NCBI GenBank assembly: GCA_024103495.1 | Contig: JAGFIQ010000110.1 | Coordinates: forward strand, 1-64,000 | Length of the DNA stretch: 64,000 bases | Direction of reading: 5' to 3' | Source of the DNA: Aridibacter famidurans | Lineage (GTDB): Bacteria; Acidobacteriota; Blastocatellia; Pyrinomonadales; Pyrinomonadaceae | Shown: positions 33,788-41,826 of the stretch, piece by piece | How positions within the stretch are numbered: position 1 is the stretch's first letter | Layout of the letters: each line of letters opens with the position of its first letter | The notes under the pieces: generated by a model | The model's database searches: none | Seen by the model: only the letters and a program-made list of their open reading frames with translations | Told to the model about the DNA's origin: nothing | Position numbers and translations under genes: made by a program

Positions 33788-34078
33788 TCAATGCGCGATC
33801 TCCCCGTCCGTGAACAGATATTCCCTGAGCTGTTCGTCGAAGACCTTGTTGTTCCTTCTGATCCACTCGAGCGTCATCGCGGCGTGCTCTATCTCTTCGT
33901 CGCGGTTGTGCCTGAGTATCTTCTTTAGCGCCTCGTCCTTGCAGGCGTCCATTCGCTGGCTGTACCAGTCGACCGCCTCCAGCTCTTCCATAAGGGAAAC
34001 GACTGCCCTATGCATCTCCCTCGTTTCGTCAGATAATTCCTCGACCGGCTCGTGATATCCCTCGCTCGAACTTGCCAT
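33788..34078 (-). CDS. Encapsulated-ferritin-like (EncFtn) protein without cargo-loading tail
   Basis: 96 residues. It matches the EncFtn fold of Rhodospirillum rubrum at the same numbering: E31, E32, E34, W38, Y39 (VSLMEELEAVDWYSQR) and E62, H65 (NRDEEIEHAAMTLEW), the ferroxidase and metal-entry residues. EncFtn oxidises Fe2+ as an annular decamer inside an encapsulin shell. The protein stops after LFTDGEIAH and lacks the C-terminal shell-targeting peptide. No encapsulin gene lies in this window. The stop codon adjoins a repeat array. Confidence 0.88.
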   Translation of the reverse strand: MASSSEGYHEPVEELSDETREMHRAVVSLMEELEAVDWYSQRMDACKDEALKKILRHNRDEEIEHAAMTLEWIRRNNKVFDEQLREYLFTDGEIAH

Positions 34079-34212
34079 ATGGTGTCTCCTTTATTTGTGT
34101 TTTGGGTTTCTATATTTCGTTGGTGCGGAATAGAGCCCGCGGGACGCGGCCGTTCCGATGATTCAGTCCCGAGTTTACGCCCGCGCTGACGCTTGGGCTA
34201 CTGACACTTCTT
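34079..34212. other. Spacer between polymerase and EncFtn genes
   Basis: This 134-bp spacer has AAAGGAG directly before the EncFtn ATG (a strong Shine-Dalgarno, 34082-34090 on the minus strand). Otherwise it shows a GCGGCCG stretch and a CGCCCGCGCTGACGCTTGGG segment of the repeat type. A promoter for EncFtn could lie here but none is clear. Confidence 0.5.
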
Positions 34213-35097
34213 TTACTCTGGTTCCCTGGTTTCCAGCGACCTCGCGTGTCTCATCATTCCTTTCCACGGATCGGCACGTTGTTCGAGCCTCTGAGGCACG
34301 TTTTCGATCGTCCAGTCGCGAGGATCGACACCGCCTTCGATCTCGTCCCATTCGACCGGTGTCGCGACGGGAGCCCCTTTCCTCGCGCGAACCGAGTACG
34401 GAGCCACGGCCGTGTTTCCGTACGAATTGCGAAGAGTATCCAGAAAGATCTTATTCCCTCGCTTTTCCTTGCGCTGTTCGAGCGTGTAGCTCTTTGGTTC
34501 GCGGCCGATCAGGCCCTCGCAAACGCCGCGTGCGAATTCCCTCACCTCGTCAAACGAAGGGCCTCTTCGGATCGGCACGATCAAATGATAACCATTCGAC
34601 CCGGTCGTCTTCACGAACGCCTTGAGATCCAGATCGGCGAGAATGTCACGAAGATCGATCGCCGCCTTCCGCGCCTTCGAATAGTCTTTCGTGGCTTCCG
34701 GAGGATCAAGGTCGAAGATCATCCGGTCCGGCTTTTCGAGGTCGTCCTTTCTTGAGAGATAAAGATGCGCGGTGATCATCGCCTGGTCGGCGAGATAGAC
34801 CAGCGCCGCCTTGCTTCCGATGACGGGTGCGTCGAACGAACCGCCTTTTCGCCGCGGGAAATTGATCCGCTCGATCCACTCCGGGAAGTAATCAGGTGTG
34901 TTCTTGCTGTAGAATCCGTCCTCGCCGATCCCGTTCGGGAACCTCTGGATGGTCACTCCGTAGTCGTCCGAGTGACTGACGAACTGCTCCGCGACGGCTT
35001 CGTAGTAGTCGATCAGATCTCCTTTTGTGAGCCCGCTGTCGGGAAAAAAGACCTTTTCTCGGTTGGAAATATCGATGCCTCGGCTTCCGACCTTCAC
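34213..35097 (-). CDS. ligD: LigD-type NHEJ DNA polymerase domain as a separate protein
   Basis: 294 residues from a GTG at 35097 that overlaps the ligase stop (GTGA). It matches the primase-polymerase (Pol) domain of LigD: ISNREKVFFPDSGLTKGDLI, MIFDLDPPE with metal-binding D129 and D131, FVKTTGSNGYHLIVPI and RKGAPVATPVEWDEI. The activity is addition of ribo- or deoxynucleotides at broken ends before ligation. It is the third gene of the split LigD operon; coupling keeps the three products stoichiometric. Confidence 0.92.
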   Translation of the reverse strand: MKVGSRGIDISNREKVFFPDSGLTKGDLIDYYEAVAEQFVSHSDDYGVTIQRFPNGIGEDGFYSKNTPDYFPEWIERINFPRRKGGSFDAPVIGSKAALVYLADQAMITAHLYLSRKDDLEKPDRMIFDLDPPEATKDYSKARKAAIDLRDILADLDLKAFVKTTGSNGYHLIVPIRRGPSFDEVREFARGVCEGLIGREPKSYTLEQRKEKRGNKIFLDTLRNSYGNTAVAPYSVRARKGAPVATPVEWDEIEGGVDPRDWTIENVPQRLEQRADPWKGMMRHARSLETREPE

Positions 35098-36107
35098 ATT
35101 TCCCTCACGACGTCCCCTGCATCCTTGTCCCTTCTGAGCCCCTTGAAGGAAGGATGACGGAGCTTGCCGGCATTGGTCCATTCTGAGAACTCGATCTCGC
35201 AAACGAGTTTCGGATCGATGAAATTCGCGCCATTAGTGTCGGGATCTCCCTTGTCGAATGCCGAATCAGACCGCTTTAACTTCTTCATTCGGTCGTGGAG
35301 ACGCTTCAGCGTGTCGTCGTCGAATCCCGTCCCTACCTTTCCGGCATAGACCAGGTCGCCATTTCGGTAATACCCGAGAAGCAGAGCGCCGAAGCCTATT
35401 CGGTCACCGCCAGTGTCCGTATAGCCCCCGATCACGAGCTCCTGCTGCATCACGCACTTAAACTTCAGCCACTTTTTCGAGCGGCTGTGAACATAAGCAC
35501 TCGAGGCGTCCTTCGCTATCACGCCTTCCCAGCCTTTTTTGCAGGCCCGGTCATAATACTCCAGGCCGTACTTGTTGCGGTGTTCTGTGAAGGTTATCGG
35601 GTCTTTCCAGTCGACCGCAGCCTTCAGCGCCTTCTTTCTCTCCCTCAGAGGGCATTCATCGATCATATGTCCCGCAAGGTACATGCAGTCGAAGACATAA
35701 TAATGCACCCTCACGCCCTTTCGGCGGGACTCTTCGCGGCTCGAAGACTGCATACGGGACTGTAGAAGCTGAAAGTCACTGACGTGGTGTTTGTCGAAGG
35801 CGACGACTTCGCCGTCGAGAACGCATCCACCGGGCGCTCGTTCCTCGAGCGCTTCCTCGATCTCCGGATAGCTCTTGTTAAGATTCTTCCTGTTGCGCGA
35901 CATAAGGTGAACCCCGCCGGCGGGCTCGATGTAGGCAATGACGCGTTCGCCGTCAAGCTTCCGCTCGTAGATCCAATCGTCGTCCGAAAAGTAGTCGTGA
36001 GTAAGCGTGGTGAGCATCGGTTCGATCCAGTCGGGCATTTCGGCTTCCCCGGCCTTTGCGCTCGCTACGTCCGACATCTGTTTCAGCGGATCATTCTTCT
36101 TCATCAT
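35094..36107 (-). CDS. ligD: LigD-type ATP-dependent DNA ligase as a separate protein
   Basis: 337 residues. The nucleotidyltransferase motif I is YERKLDGERV with adenylated K50; DGEVVAF, YYVFDCMYL, WEGVIAKD and WLKFKCV follow. The C-terminal OB-fold has VIGGYTDTGGDRIGFGALL. It seals double-strand breaks in the NHEJ pathway. It overlaps the upstream phosphoesterase gene by 17 bp and the downstream polymerase gene by 4 bp. Ku, the usual partner, is not in this window. Confidence 0.94.
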   Translation of the reverse strand: MMKKNDPLKQMSDVASAKAGEAEMPDWIEPMLTTLTHDYFSDDDWIYERKLDGERVIAYIEPAGGVHLMSRNRKNLNKSYPEIEEALEERAPGGCVLDGEVVAFDKHHVSDFQLLQSRMQSSSREESRRKGVRVHYYVFDCMYLAGHMIDECPLRERKKALKAAVDWKDPITFTEHRNKYGLEYYDRACKKGWEGVIAKDASSAYVHSRSKKWLKFKCVMQQELVIGGYTDTGGDRIGFGALLLGYYRNGDLVYAGKVGTGFDDDTLKRLHDRMKKLKRSDSAFDKGDPDTNGANFIDPKLVCEIEFSEWTNAGKLRHPSFKGLRRDKDAGDVVREM

Positions 36108-36711
36108 TGCCCTCCTCGTCCGCGATCTCTTCTGTCGTCCGGCCGCTTTTTACAGACTTTTCCTCGGTGGATGTGGGATTGCGACGCGCGTCCGCCTCGT
36201 CGTCATCCATCTTGACGAGCAGCCAGCGCTCATCGTCGTCGCCGCCCGTCCTGATCAGAGCGTACCCGCCTTTGATCTTCTCCCCGTGAAGCCGGATAGT
36301 TGCGTGCCCGGCCTCTATCTGTTCTGCGACCGACGGTCGTTTTCCGTCGTCGTCCTTTTCTTTTGCGTTCTGGTAACTGCCTCGGTCCCAGATGATCACC
36401 GAACCGCCGCCGTACTCGTCCTCGGGGATCACGCCTTCGAAACCGGCATATTCGAGCGGATGGTCCTCGGTCGGAACGGCGAGACGTTTTTCGGAAGGGT
36501 CGGTCGAGGGGCCTTTCGGGACCGCCCAGGATTTGAGGACGCCGTCGACCTCGATGCGGAAGTCGTAGTGAAGCGACGATGCGTCGTGTTTCTGGCTCAC
36601 GAAGCTCGGTCGATCTTCCGCCCAGTCGAACGTCACGTCGCCTCCCTTAGGTTCCGACGTCTTTCCAAAATCGCGTTTCTTTTTGTAGTCGTCAAGCGTT
36701 TCTGCCGCCAT
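36091..36711 (-). CDS. LigD-type 3'-phosphoesterase domain as a separate protein
   Basis: 206 residues. The N-terminal 150 residues match the PE domain: VSQKHDASSLHYDFRIEVDG with H42, H48, D50 and R52, and TEDHPLEYAGFEG with H84 and Y88, the same positions as in the Pseudomonas aeruginosa enzyme. The domain removes 3'-phosphate and ribonucleoside ends. The C-terminal tail is acidic and probably disordered (TTEEIADEEGNDEEE). First gene of the operon. Confidence 0.92.
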   Translation of the reverse strand: MAAETLDDYKKKRDFGKTSEPKGGDVTFDWAEDRPSFVSQKHDASSLHYDFRIEVDGVLKSWAVPKGPSTDPSEKRLAVPTEDHPLEYAGFEGVIPEDEYGGGSVIIWDRGSYQNAKEKDDDGKRPSVAEQIEAGHATIRLHGEKIKGGYALIRTGGDDDERWLLVKMDDDEADARRNPTSTEEKSVKSGRTTEEIADEEGNDEEE

Positions 36712-36937
36712 ACGACAGGATTCTATCAGACGGGTCTGTCGGGAGGATTACAGGGGCCAGGGTTCGAAGTTCAAGGTTCAAAATTCCAGGTTCCAGGTTC
36801 AAGGTTCATGGAAAGAGAACTTCCCACAGCTCCTTGCTCACCGATCTCTTGCCGGAGGTAGCCCTCCCTGAAGGTCGGGCTTCGGACACGCTCCTCACCG
36901 CTCACTGTCCCGCGCACAAGTGCGCAGGCTAAACGGC
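36712..36937. repeat. GTTCAAG heptamers and GCACAAGTGC palindrome
   Basis: GTTCGAA/GTTCAAG/GTTCAAA/ATTCCAG/GTTCCAG/GTTCAAG/GTTCATG (36764-36812) is a seven-unit array. GTAGCCCTCCCTGAAGGTCG (36857-36876) and GCACAAGTGC with GGCTAAACGGC (36914-36935) follow, and the latter abuts the methyltransferase stop codon. No gene seen. Confidence 0.85.
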
Positions 36938-37708
36938 TCACAGGATCTCCTTTAGAAATTCCTGCGGGACATCCGAGTTCTTTTTGCCGGCCAGGGCATA
37001 GTAAAACAACGGCTCGCCTTCGATCGAAAGCCGGTGCCTGTACCTTTCCATATGGTAGATATCGAGATAGTCGGAGAATATCAACTCGCGGATCAGTTTC
37101 GAGAACCCCGTGTCGTCCTTCTTATCCAGAAACGTTTCTTTAATGTTGAAAGCGACCCAGCCTTTCTCGGCAATGATGTTGAACGCTTCGATAAAAGCCT
37201 TTACCGGGATGTCGCCGAATCCGAGCGCCGCGACGCTGATCATACAATCGCAGTTCCAGGACGCGATCTCCTCCCGCTTTTCGTCCGAGAGTTCGGTGAA
37301 GTCCTGGACCAGAAAAGCGTCGTACATTCCGGGACGGTCACGGAGCACGGCATCTCTCGCTTCGGGGATGATATCGACACCTATCAGGCGCGATACGCCG
37401 AAGTTCTTGAGTTCCTCGCCGACGATGCCGTTTCCGGCGCCGAAGTCCAGGACCCTGAGTTCCGTAATGTGCTCGGAAGAGCTTGTCAACGCGGACTGCA
37501 GGATCGATACCACCTTCTTCGGTGAACTGCACTTCAGCCTGTCATAGAAGAGCTGCTCATAGAGGCCTTCGAGGTCGTAGATGTCCGCGTAATCGTGAAG
37601 CCGGAGTTTTTTTCGACCGTTATTGTTTTGAATGTAGAAGAACGCCTCGTCCTGGTCGAACGACGACGTACCCTGTTTTGGGAATGTGATCCTGTGTCTT
37701 CTTAGCAT
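36938..37708 (-). CDS. Class I SAM-dependent methyltransferase
   Basis: 256 residues. The SAM-binding loop reads LRVLDFGAGNGIVGEEL and the acidic strand end IGVDIIPEARD; CDCMISVAALGFGDI fits motif post-II. The substrate is unknown and could be a small molecule or a protein. It has a long 569-bp spacer upstream with an AT-rich stretch that may hold its promoter. The TGA stop is part of a GTGAGCCGTTTAGCC repeat. Confidence 0.85.
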   Translation of the reverse strand: MLRRHRITFPKQGTSSFDQDEAFFYIQNNNGRKKLRLHDYADIYDLEGLYEQLFYDRLKCSSPKKVVSILQSALTSSSEHITELRVLDFGAGNGIVGEELKNFGVSRLIGVDIIPEARDAVLRDRPGMYDAFLVQDFTELSDEKREEIASWNCDCMISVAALGFGDIPVKAFIEAFNIIAEKGWVAFNIKETFLDKKDDTGFSKLIRELIFSDYLDIYHMERYRHRLSIEGEPLFYYALAGKKNSDVPQEFLKEIL

Positions 37709-38277
37709 GTCCTCCTCTCTTGTAATTTTGTGCGGGGGCGGTGCAAAGGTGTGTCATAGGCCGGACCGGATCGCCGGCCGGGAACTGCAAATTCTGTAAA
37801 TTGAATTATTTAAAGGGTATCACTAACCGGGGAAAAGGACTAAAGCCAGTCTATCGAGTCTATTGAGTCTGTCGAGTCTTTAGAGTCTGTCGAGTCGACT
37901 GGAGTGCAGGCGGCCCGCCTGCATTGAGCGAAGCGAATAAGGTCTATTGAGTCTGCCTGGAGCGCGGGCGGCCCGCCCGCACTGAGCGAAGCGAAGAAAG
38001 TCTGTTCAGTCTATTGAGTCTGACTGGTGCGCGGGCGGTGCGCCGGTACGATAGGCTTCAGCCTGTCGAGGCCCCCTCTTGCGGCTATGGCGCAAGAACT
38101 AGCTCAGTTGCTTACGGAAACTCCCCCGCACAAGTGCGGGGGCTAAACGACACATCACGGCGGCAGAGCCGCAAATTCTGAGAAACCCAAACTCAGCTAA
38201 CTCACCAAACCCTGTCAACTCTACTGCGCCTTCCGGCGCAACGCAGGCGAGGCCGCCTGCGCTCCAGTCGATCAATT
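37709..38277. repeat. 569-bp spacer: AT-rich stretch, 9-bp array, palindromes
   Basis: No gene seen. An AT-rich region (TAAATTGAATTATTTAAAGG, 37797-37816) may be a promoter for the leftward methyltransferase. A six-unit 9-mer array TCTATCGAG/TCTATTGAG/TCTGTCGAG/TCTTTAGAG/TCTGTCGAG (37852-37896) is followed by GCGGGCGGCCCGCCCGC (37964-37980), GGCTTCAGCC (38053-38062) and GCACAAGTGC with GGCTAAAC (38127-38148). Confidence 0.85.
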
Positions 38278-38829
38278 CTAGTTCACTTCGACGACGACCT
38301 TTTCCGCCTGCGACTTGAGCACGCGGAGGATCTCCTTCCGTGTCACGCCGCTTAGCGACGACACGAAGAACCAATAGATCCCGAACTTCCAGCGGCCTTC
38401 ATCGTCCGTGCACTGGATCCTGGTTTCGGTCGCGAGCTGGCATATTCCGGTGCCCGCGCTTTCTACAGTGAAGTTCCAGGCGACCTTCGCGTAGCCCGGT
38501 TTGTCGAAGTCCTTGAACTCTTCAGCGGTGAAATCGACCAAGCAGCCGTCCGGCGTCCACGGCTTCCCGATCAGTCCCAGGAGGAGCTCTTTGTTGTTCT
38601 TTTCGTCGAGGATCACAAAGCCCGTTTTCAGGAGGGAATCAAGATCGAACTCGCGCTTTCCTTCGCAAGCGGATGCGATCCCTCTTAGTTGAAAAAGGAA
38701 CATCGACACATCCGCGTCCGAGATGTCCATCTTCTTGACTATCGGATAGACCTTCGAGGCGATGTCGTTAACTGTTACAGCGTATGTGTTGGAAACGTCG
38801 TAGGTCGGTAGAAATTCGTCGATCAGCAT
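38278..38829 (-). CDS. Probable SRPBCC-like protein
   Basis: 183 residues. The pattern of LPTYDVSNTYAVTVNDIASKVY, GLIGKPWTPDG, FDKPGYAKVAWNF, ATETRIQCTDDEGRWKFGIYW and SGVTRKEILRVLKSQAE resembles a widespread family with a predicted START-like fold. The function is not known. No signal peptide. The TAG stop directly precedes a repeat block. Confidence 0.62.
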   Translation of the reverse strand: MLIDEFLPTYDVSNTYAVTVNDIASKVYPIVKKMDISDADVSMFLFQLRGIASACEGKREFDLDSLLKTGFVILDEKNNKELLLGLIGKPWTPDGCLVDFTAEEFKDFDKPGYAKVAWNFTVESAGTGICQLATETRIQCTDDEGRWKFGIYWFFVSSLSGVTRKEILRVLKSQAEKVVVEVN

Positions 38830-39265
38830 TTCGCTCTCCGTCTTGAATCAGCCACAGATGAAAGGGACAAAGAGGGATACGGAATATGCGCGCCAGGAGT
38901 TCGCCCTTGTCCGAAGCACGTGTCCGAAGCCCGACCGTCAGGGAGGGCTACCTGAACTAGTTCCAAGTTCCAGGTTAATGAGTTCCAGGCCCACAGAAAC
39001 TCGCGCCACCACGAAGAGCCAGAAAAACCTTGTTCGCTTCGCTCGATGCGGGCGGGCCGCCCGCGCTCCAGTCGAATCCGACAGACTCGATAGACTGAAC
39101 AGACCGTCTTCGCTTCGCTCAATGCGGGCGGGCCGCCCGCGCTCCAGTCGAACCCGACAGACTCGATAGACTGAACAGACTGTCTTCGCTTCGCTCAATG
39201 CGGGCGGGCCGCCCGCGCTCCAGTCAGACCCGATAGACTCGACAGACCCGATTGACTCGACAGAC
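38830..39265. repeat. 76-bp tandem repeat, three copies
   Basis: No gene seen. Units beginning TTCGCTTCGCTC at 39033, 39109 and 39185 are exactly 76 bp apart. Each contains the palindromic GCGGGCGGGCCGCCCGC and a 9-mer run of CCGACAGACTCGATAGACTG type. The run continues as 9-mers (ACTCGACAG/ACCCGATTG/ACTCGACAG) up to the GNAT stop at 39266. Confidence 0.92.
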
Positions 39266-39769
39266 TCATCCCTTCCCCAGCCACTTATACATCACGTAAG
39301 CATCGACCAAACCTTTCGAAGGGTGCTCGAACGCCTTCGGGAGCGTACCTACGATCTCGAAGCCGTGCTTCTGCCAAAGCCTGACCGCGCCTTCGTTCGT
39401 CGAAACGACGAAGTTGTACTGCATCGCCTTGAAGCCTTCCTCGATCGCCGTCACCTGGGAATGGACGCACATCTCGGACGCCACGCCCTTGCCCCGGGCA
39501 TTCACCGACGTTACGTACCCGCAATTGCACACGTGCGACCCGCCGCCTTCCTGGTTCGGCTTGATGAAGTATGTGCCCAGGATCTTCCCTTCCCCGTCCT
39601 CGGCGACGAAGGTCCTGAGCGGATAGGTCACCCATCGATCGAACGCAGAAGAGGAATCGAGGTCGGTCGGGAAGGTGTAGGTCTCCCCCGCCTTGAACAC
39701 CGGCTCGAGGATCCTCCAGACCTCCGGCCAGTCCTCCATCCTGAATCGCCTGATCTTTATTGAGTCCAT
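39266..39769 (-). CDS. GNAT family N-acetyltransferase
   Basis: 167 residues from the ATG at 39769. Motifs: IKIRRFRMEDWPEVWRIL, GKILGTYFIKPNQEG, and the acetyl-CoA loop YVTSVNARGKGVASEMCVH, then LWQKHGFEIVGTLP. The acceptor is unknown. It lies 16 bp downstream of the thioesterase gene, in a likely operon with it and the serine hydrolase. Its TGA stop is the start of TGAGTCTGTCGAG repeats. Confidence 0.88.
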   Translation of the reverse strand: MDSIKIRRFRMEDWPEVWRILEPVFKAGETYTFPTDLDSSSAFDRWVTYPLRTFVAEDGEGKILGTYFIKPNQEGGGSHVCNCGYVTSVNARGKGVASEMCVHSQVTAIEEGFKAMQYNFVVSTNEGAVRLWQKHGFEIVGTLPKAFEHPSKGLVDAYVMYKWLGKG

Positions 39770-39785
39770 AGGTTGGGACCAAATG

Positions 39786-40250
39786 CTAGTACTTCTTGCG
39801 AACACTCGACGGAAGTTCCTGATAGTCATCCGTCCTCGGCAGGGAGAGCAACGCCTTGTGCAGGCCTTCCGGCGGCAGTGTAAGCTTTCTCTTGTTCAGG
39901 TCCAGCCAGCCGACGACGCTAGCCACACGCGCGGCAAGGGTTCCGTCTTCCTTGAACAGCTCGTTGCGGACCCGGAAACGGCTTCCGTCCTCGGACATCC
40001 CTCCGTTCTCGAGTGTAACTACGATCGGCTCCATCATACGGAATTCCCTGAAATAACGAAGTTCGTCGGTCATCACAACCGGCCCGACGGCGAGTTCCAG
40101 GAGCTTCTCCGCCGGGTATCCGTGTTCGGTGAAGAAGCGCATCCTGCAATCGACTGCCTTCACAAGATACGCCGCGTTGAACATATGGCCGTTGAGGTCG
40201 ATGTCTCCCCAACCCGCGTGCAAAGTGGTTTGAAAACAATCGCTCATCAT
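39786..40250 (-). CDS. 4HBT-type acyl-CoA thioesterase
   Basis: 154 residues with a single hotdog domain: WGDIDLNGHMFNAAYLVKAV holds the catalytic-type Asp, and RYFREFRMMEPIVV and GWLDLNKRKLTLPPEGL complete the fold. It likely hydrolyses an acyl-CoA in the cytosol. It lies 14 bp downstream of the serine hydrolase gene and 16 bp upstream of the GNAT gene. Confidence 0.87.
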   Translation of the reverse strand: MMSDCFQTTLHAGWGDIDLNGHMFNAAYLVKAVDCRMRFFTEHGYPAEKLLELAVGPVVMTDELRYFREFRMMEPIVVTLENGGMSEDGSRFRVRNELFKEDGTLAARVASVVGWLDLNKRKLTLPPEGLHKALLSLPRTDDYQELPSSVRKKY

Positions 40251-40264
40251 TTATCAGATCGAAG

Positions 40265-41761
40265 TTATCTGGACACGGAACTCTCCAGGGTCACCTTGTA
40301 CGGAACTCCCTTTCGGGGCCGGTCGTCGTAGAGCTCGTCCAAAACAAACCCTTCAAGTTTGTCGCCGTCCGGCCACAAAAGGAAAGCGAGCCGCCTGAAC
40401 TCGCCTTCGCCCGGTTTTTTCTCAAGACCCACCGGTGCGCTGAGCTGAAGCGAACCACGGTCCCAACCGGAATTGCGCATCTCGAGCTCCTCGCCCCTTA
40501 TCGTCAGGAACGCCTTATCGGCCTCGAAGCGAATACGTATCGGCACTCTTTCTTCGCCTTCACCGATCGCCCCGGAATTATCAGAAAACGGGACCTTTGA
40601 AGCCTTGCCGACCGAGGCCTCGGCCCGCTCTACAGCCGCCGCAAACTGCTTGCCCAACCCGGGAACCGCCGCTTCGAGCAGGTCCGAAGCGACCTCGAGC
40701 GCGGGACCTCCCGTCCGGTTCGACAGAACGACGACTCCGACACCCAGTTCCGGCACCAAAACGATCCCGGAAGAAGATCCGGACATTTGTCCGTCACTGA
40801 TCAGGAAAGTCCTCCCTTCGGACCTGACGATACCCCAGCCTCTGTCGTAACGGAACTGCTCTGCATCGCCTTCGCTTTCGAGAATACTGACGATCGGGAC
40901 ATTTCGCATTTCTTTCGGCACTTTAGTGCCGAGATGAAAAAGCGAGTACCGGGCGAGGTCGCTGACCGTCGAAGAGAATCCGGCGCCGCCGTCGGGAGCA
41001 AGTCTGAACTCGAAACCGAGCGGCGATCCGTCCCGGCCGTATCCGCGGGCCGATCCCTTGCCTCCCATCCAGGCGGCGAGCGTCGTCTTGTCCATCCGAA
41101 GAGGATCCAGGATCTCGCGCCGCATTACCGATTCAAACTCTCCCTTCCCCGCCTTTGCCGCAACCTCGGCGAGGATCGAATATCCAAGATTAGAGTACAG
41201 ATAACGGCTTCCGGGAGGCGACACGATGAATCCGTATAGGGCTAAAGCGGCGCGGCGCACATACAAGGACGCGGGATCGTCCGAGAACTCGTATTGAAAG
41301 AAGTGCGGGATCCCCGAGGTGTGTCCGAGAAGCTGCGCGAGCGTCACTTCACCGACGGATCTGGAGAACAGGCGATCGGGATCGATGTGTGCAGAGAGCC
41401 TGTCATCGGTAGACAATCTCTTCTTCGCGGCCAGGGCGTCGATCAGGGACGCCGTCATCGACTTTGAGATCGACGCGACAGCGTATGAAGTGTCCGGCGA
41501 TGCGGGCGTACCCGCCTCGCGGTCCGCCCAGCCGATCGCCTCCTCCCAAACGACCTTCCCGTCCTTTACGACGGCAACAGCAAACGAAGGCGACTCGCCG
41601 TCCGCGATCCTCTTTTGCAGTTTCGCCCTGGCGGAATTGAAGGCTGCAGGCGCGGGAACCGAAGCCTTTGCAGGAAGCGTGTCGGACTGAGCCGCGGTGA
41701 GAGAGGAAGCGGCGAGAACCAGTACGGCCGCGGCGACAAGGGAAGATCGTTGAATTTTCAT
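40265..41761 (-). CDS. Exported serine hydrolase (class C beta-lactamase fold)
   Basis: 498 residues with a signal peptide (1-24). The SxxK motif is S97-I-S-K100 (AVASISKSM), the YxN motif is in LYSNLGYS, and the LAQLLGHTSGIP segment is typical of the family. A C-terminal domain of about 120 residues follows (from ERVPIRIRFEADKA). Members include esterases, D-aminopeptidases and DD-peptidases; the function here is open. Exported, so it acts in the periplasm or outside. Confidence 0.87.
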   Translation of the reverse strand: MKIQRSSLVAAAVLVLAASSLTAAQSDTLPAKASVPAPAAFNSARAKLQKRIADGESPSFAVAVVKDGKVVWEEAIGWADREAGTPASPDTSYAVASISKSMTASLIDALAAKKRLSTDDRLSAHIDPDRLFSRSVGEVTLAQLLGHTSGIPHFFQYEFSDDPASLYVRRAALALYGFIVSPPGSRYLYSNLGYSILAEVAAKAGKGEFESVMRREILDPLRMDKTTLAAWMGGKGSARGYGRDGSPLGFEFRLAPDGGAGFSSTVSDLARYSLFHLGTKVPKEMRNVPIVSILESEGDAEQFRYDRGWGIVRSEGRTFLISDGQMSGSSSGIVLVPELGVGVVVLSNRTGGPALEVASDLLEAAVPGLGKQFAAAVERAEASVGKASKVPFSDNSGAIGEGEERVPIRIRFEADKAFLTIRGEELEMRNSGWDRGSLQLSAPVGLEKKPGEGEFRRLAFLLWPDGDKLEGFVLDELYDDRPRKGVPYKVTLESSVSR

Positions 41762-41826
41762 TGAATGCTCCCGGAACAGACGCGGATTACGTAGGGGAAC
41801 GCCGCGGAGTTCACGGCGGCTCCGGG

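Noticed and set aside
33404-37708. Encapsulin shell gene or Ku gene near the EncFtn and LigD genes
   Set aside because: All reading frames of suitable length here are assigned or are shadows; neither protein is present in the window.
37797-37816. Definite promoter for the methyltransferase gene
   Set aside because: The AT-rich stretch is suggestive, but no pair of spaced boxes can be assigned, so it is only mentioned in the spacer entry.
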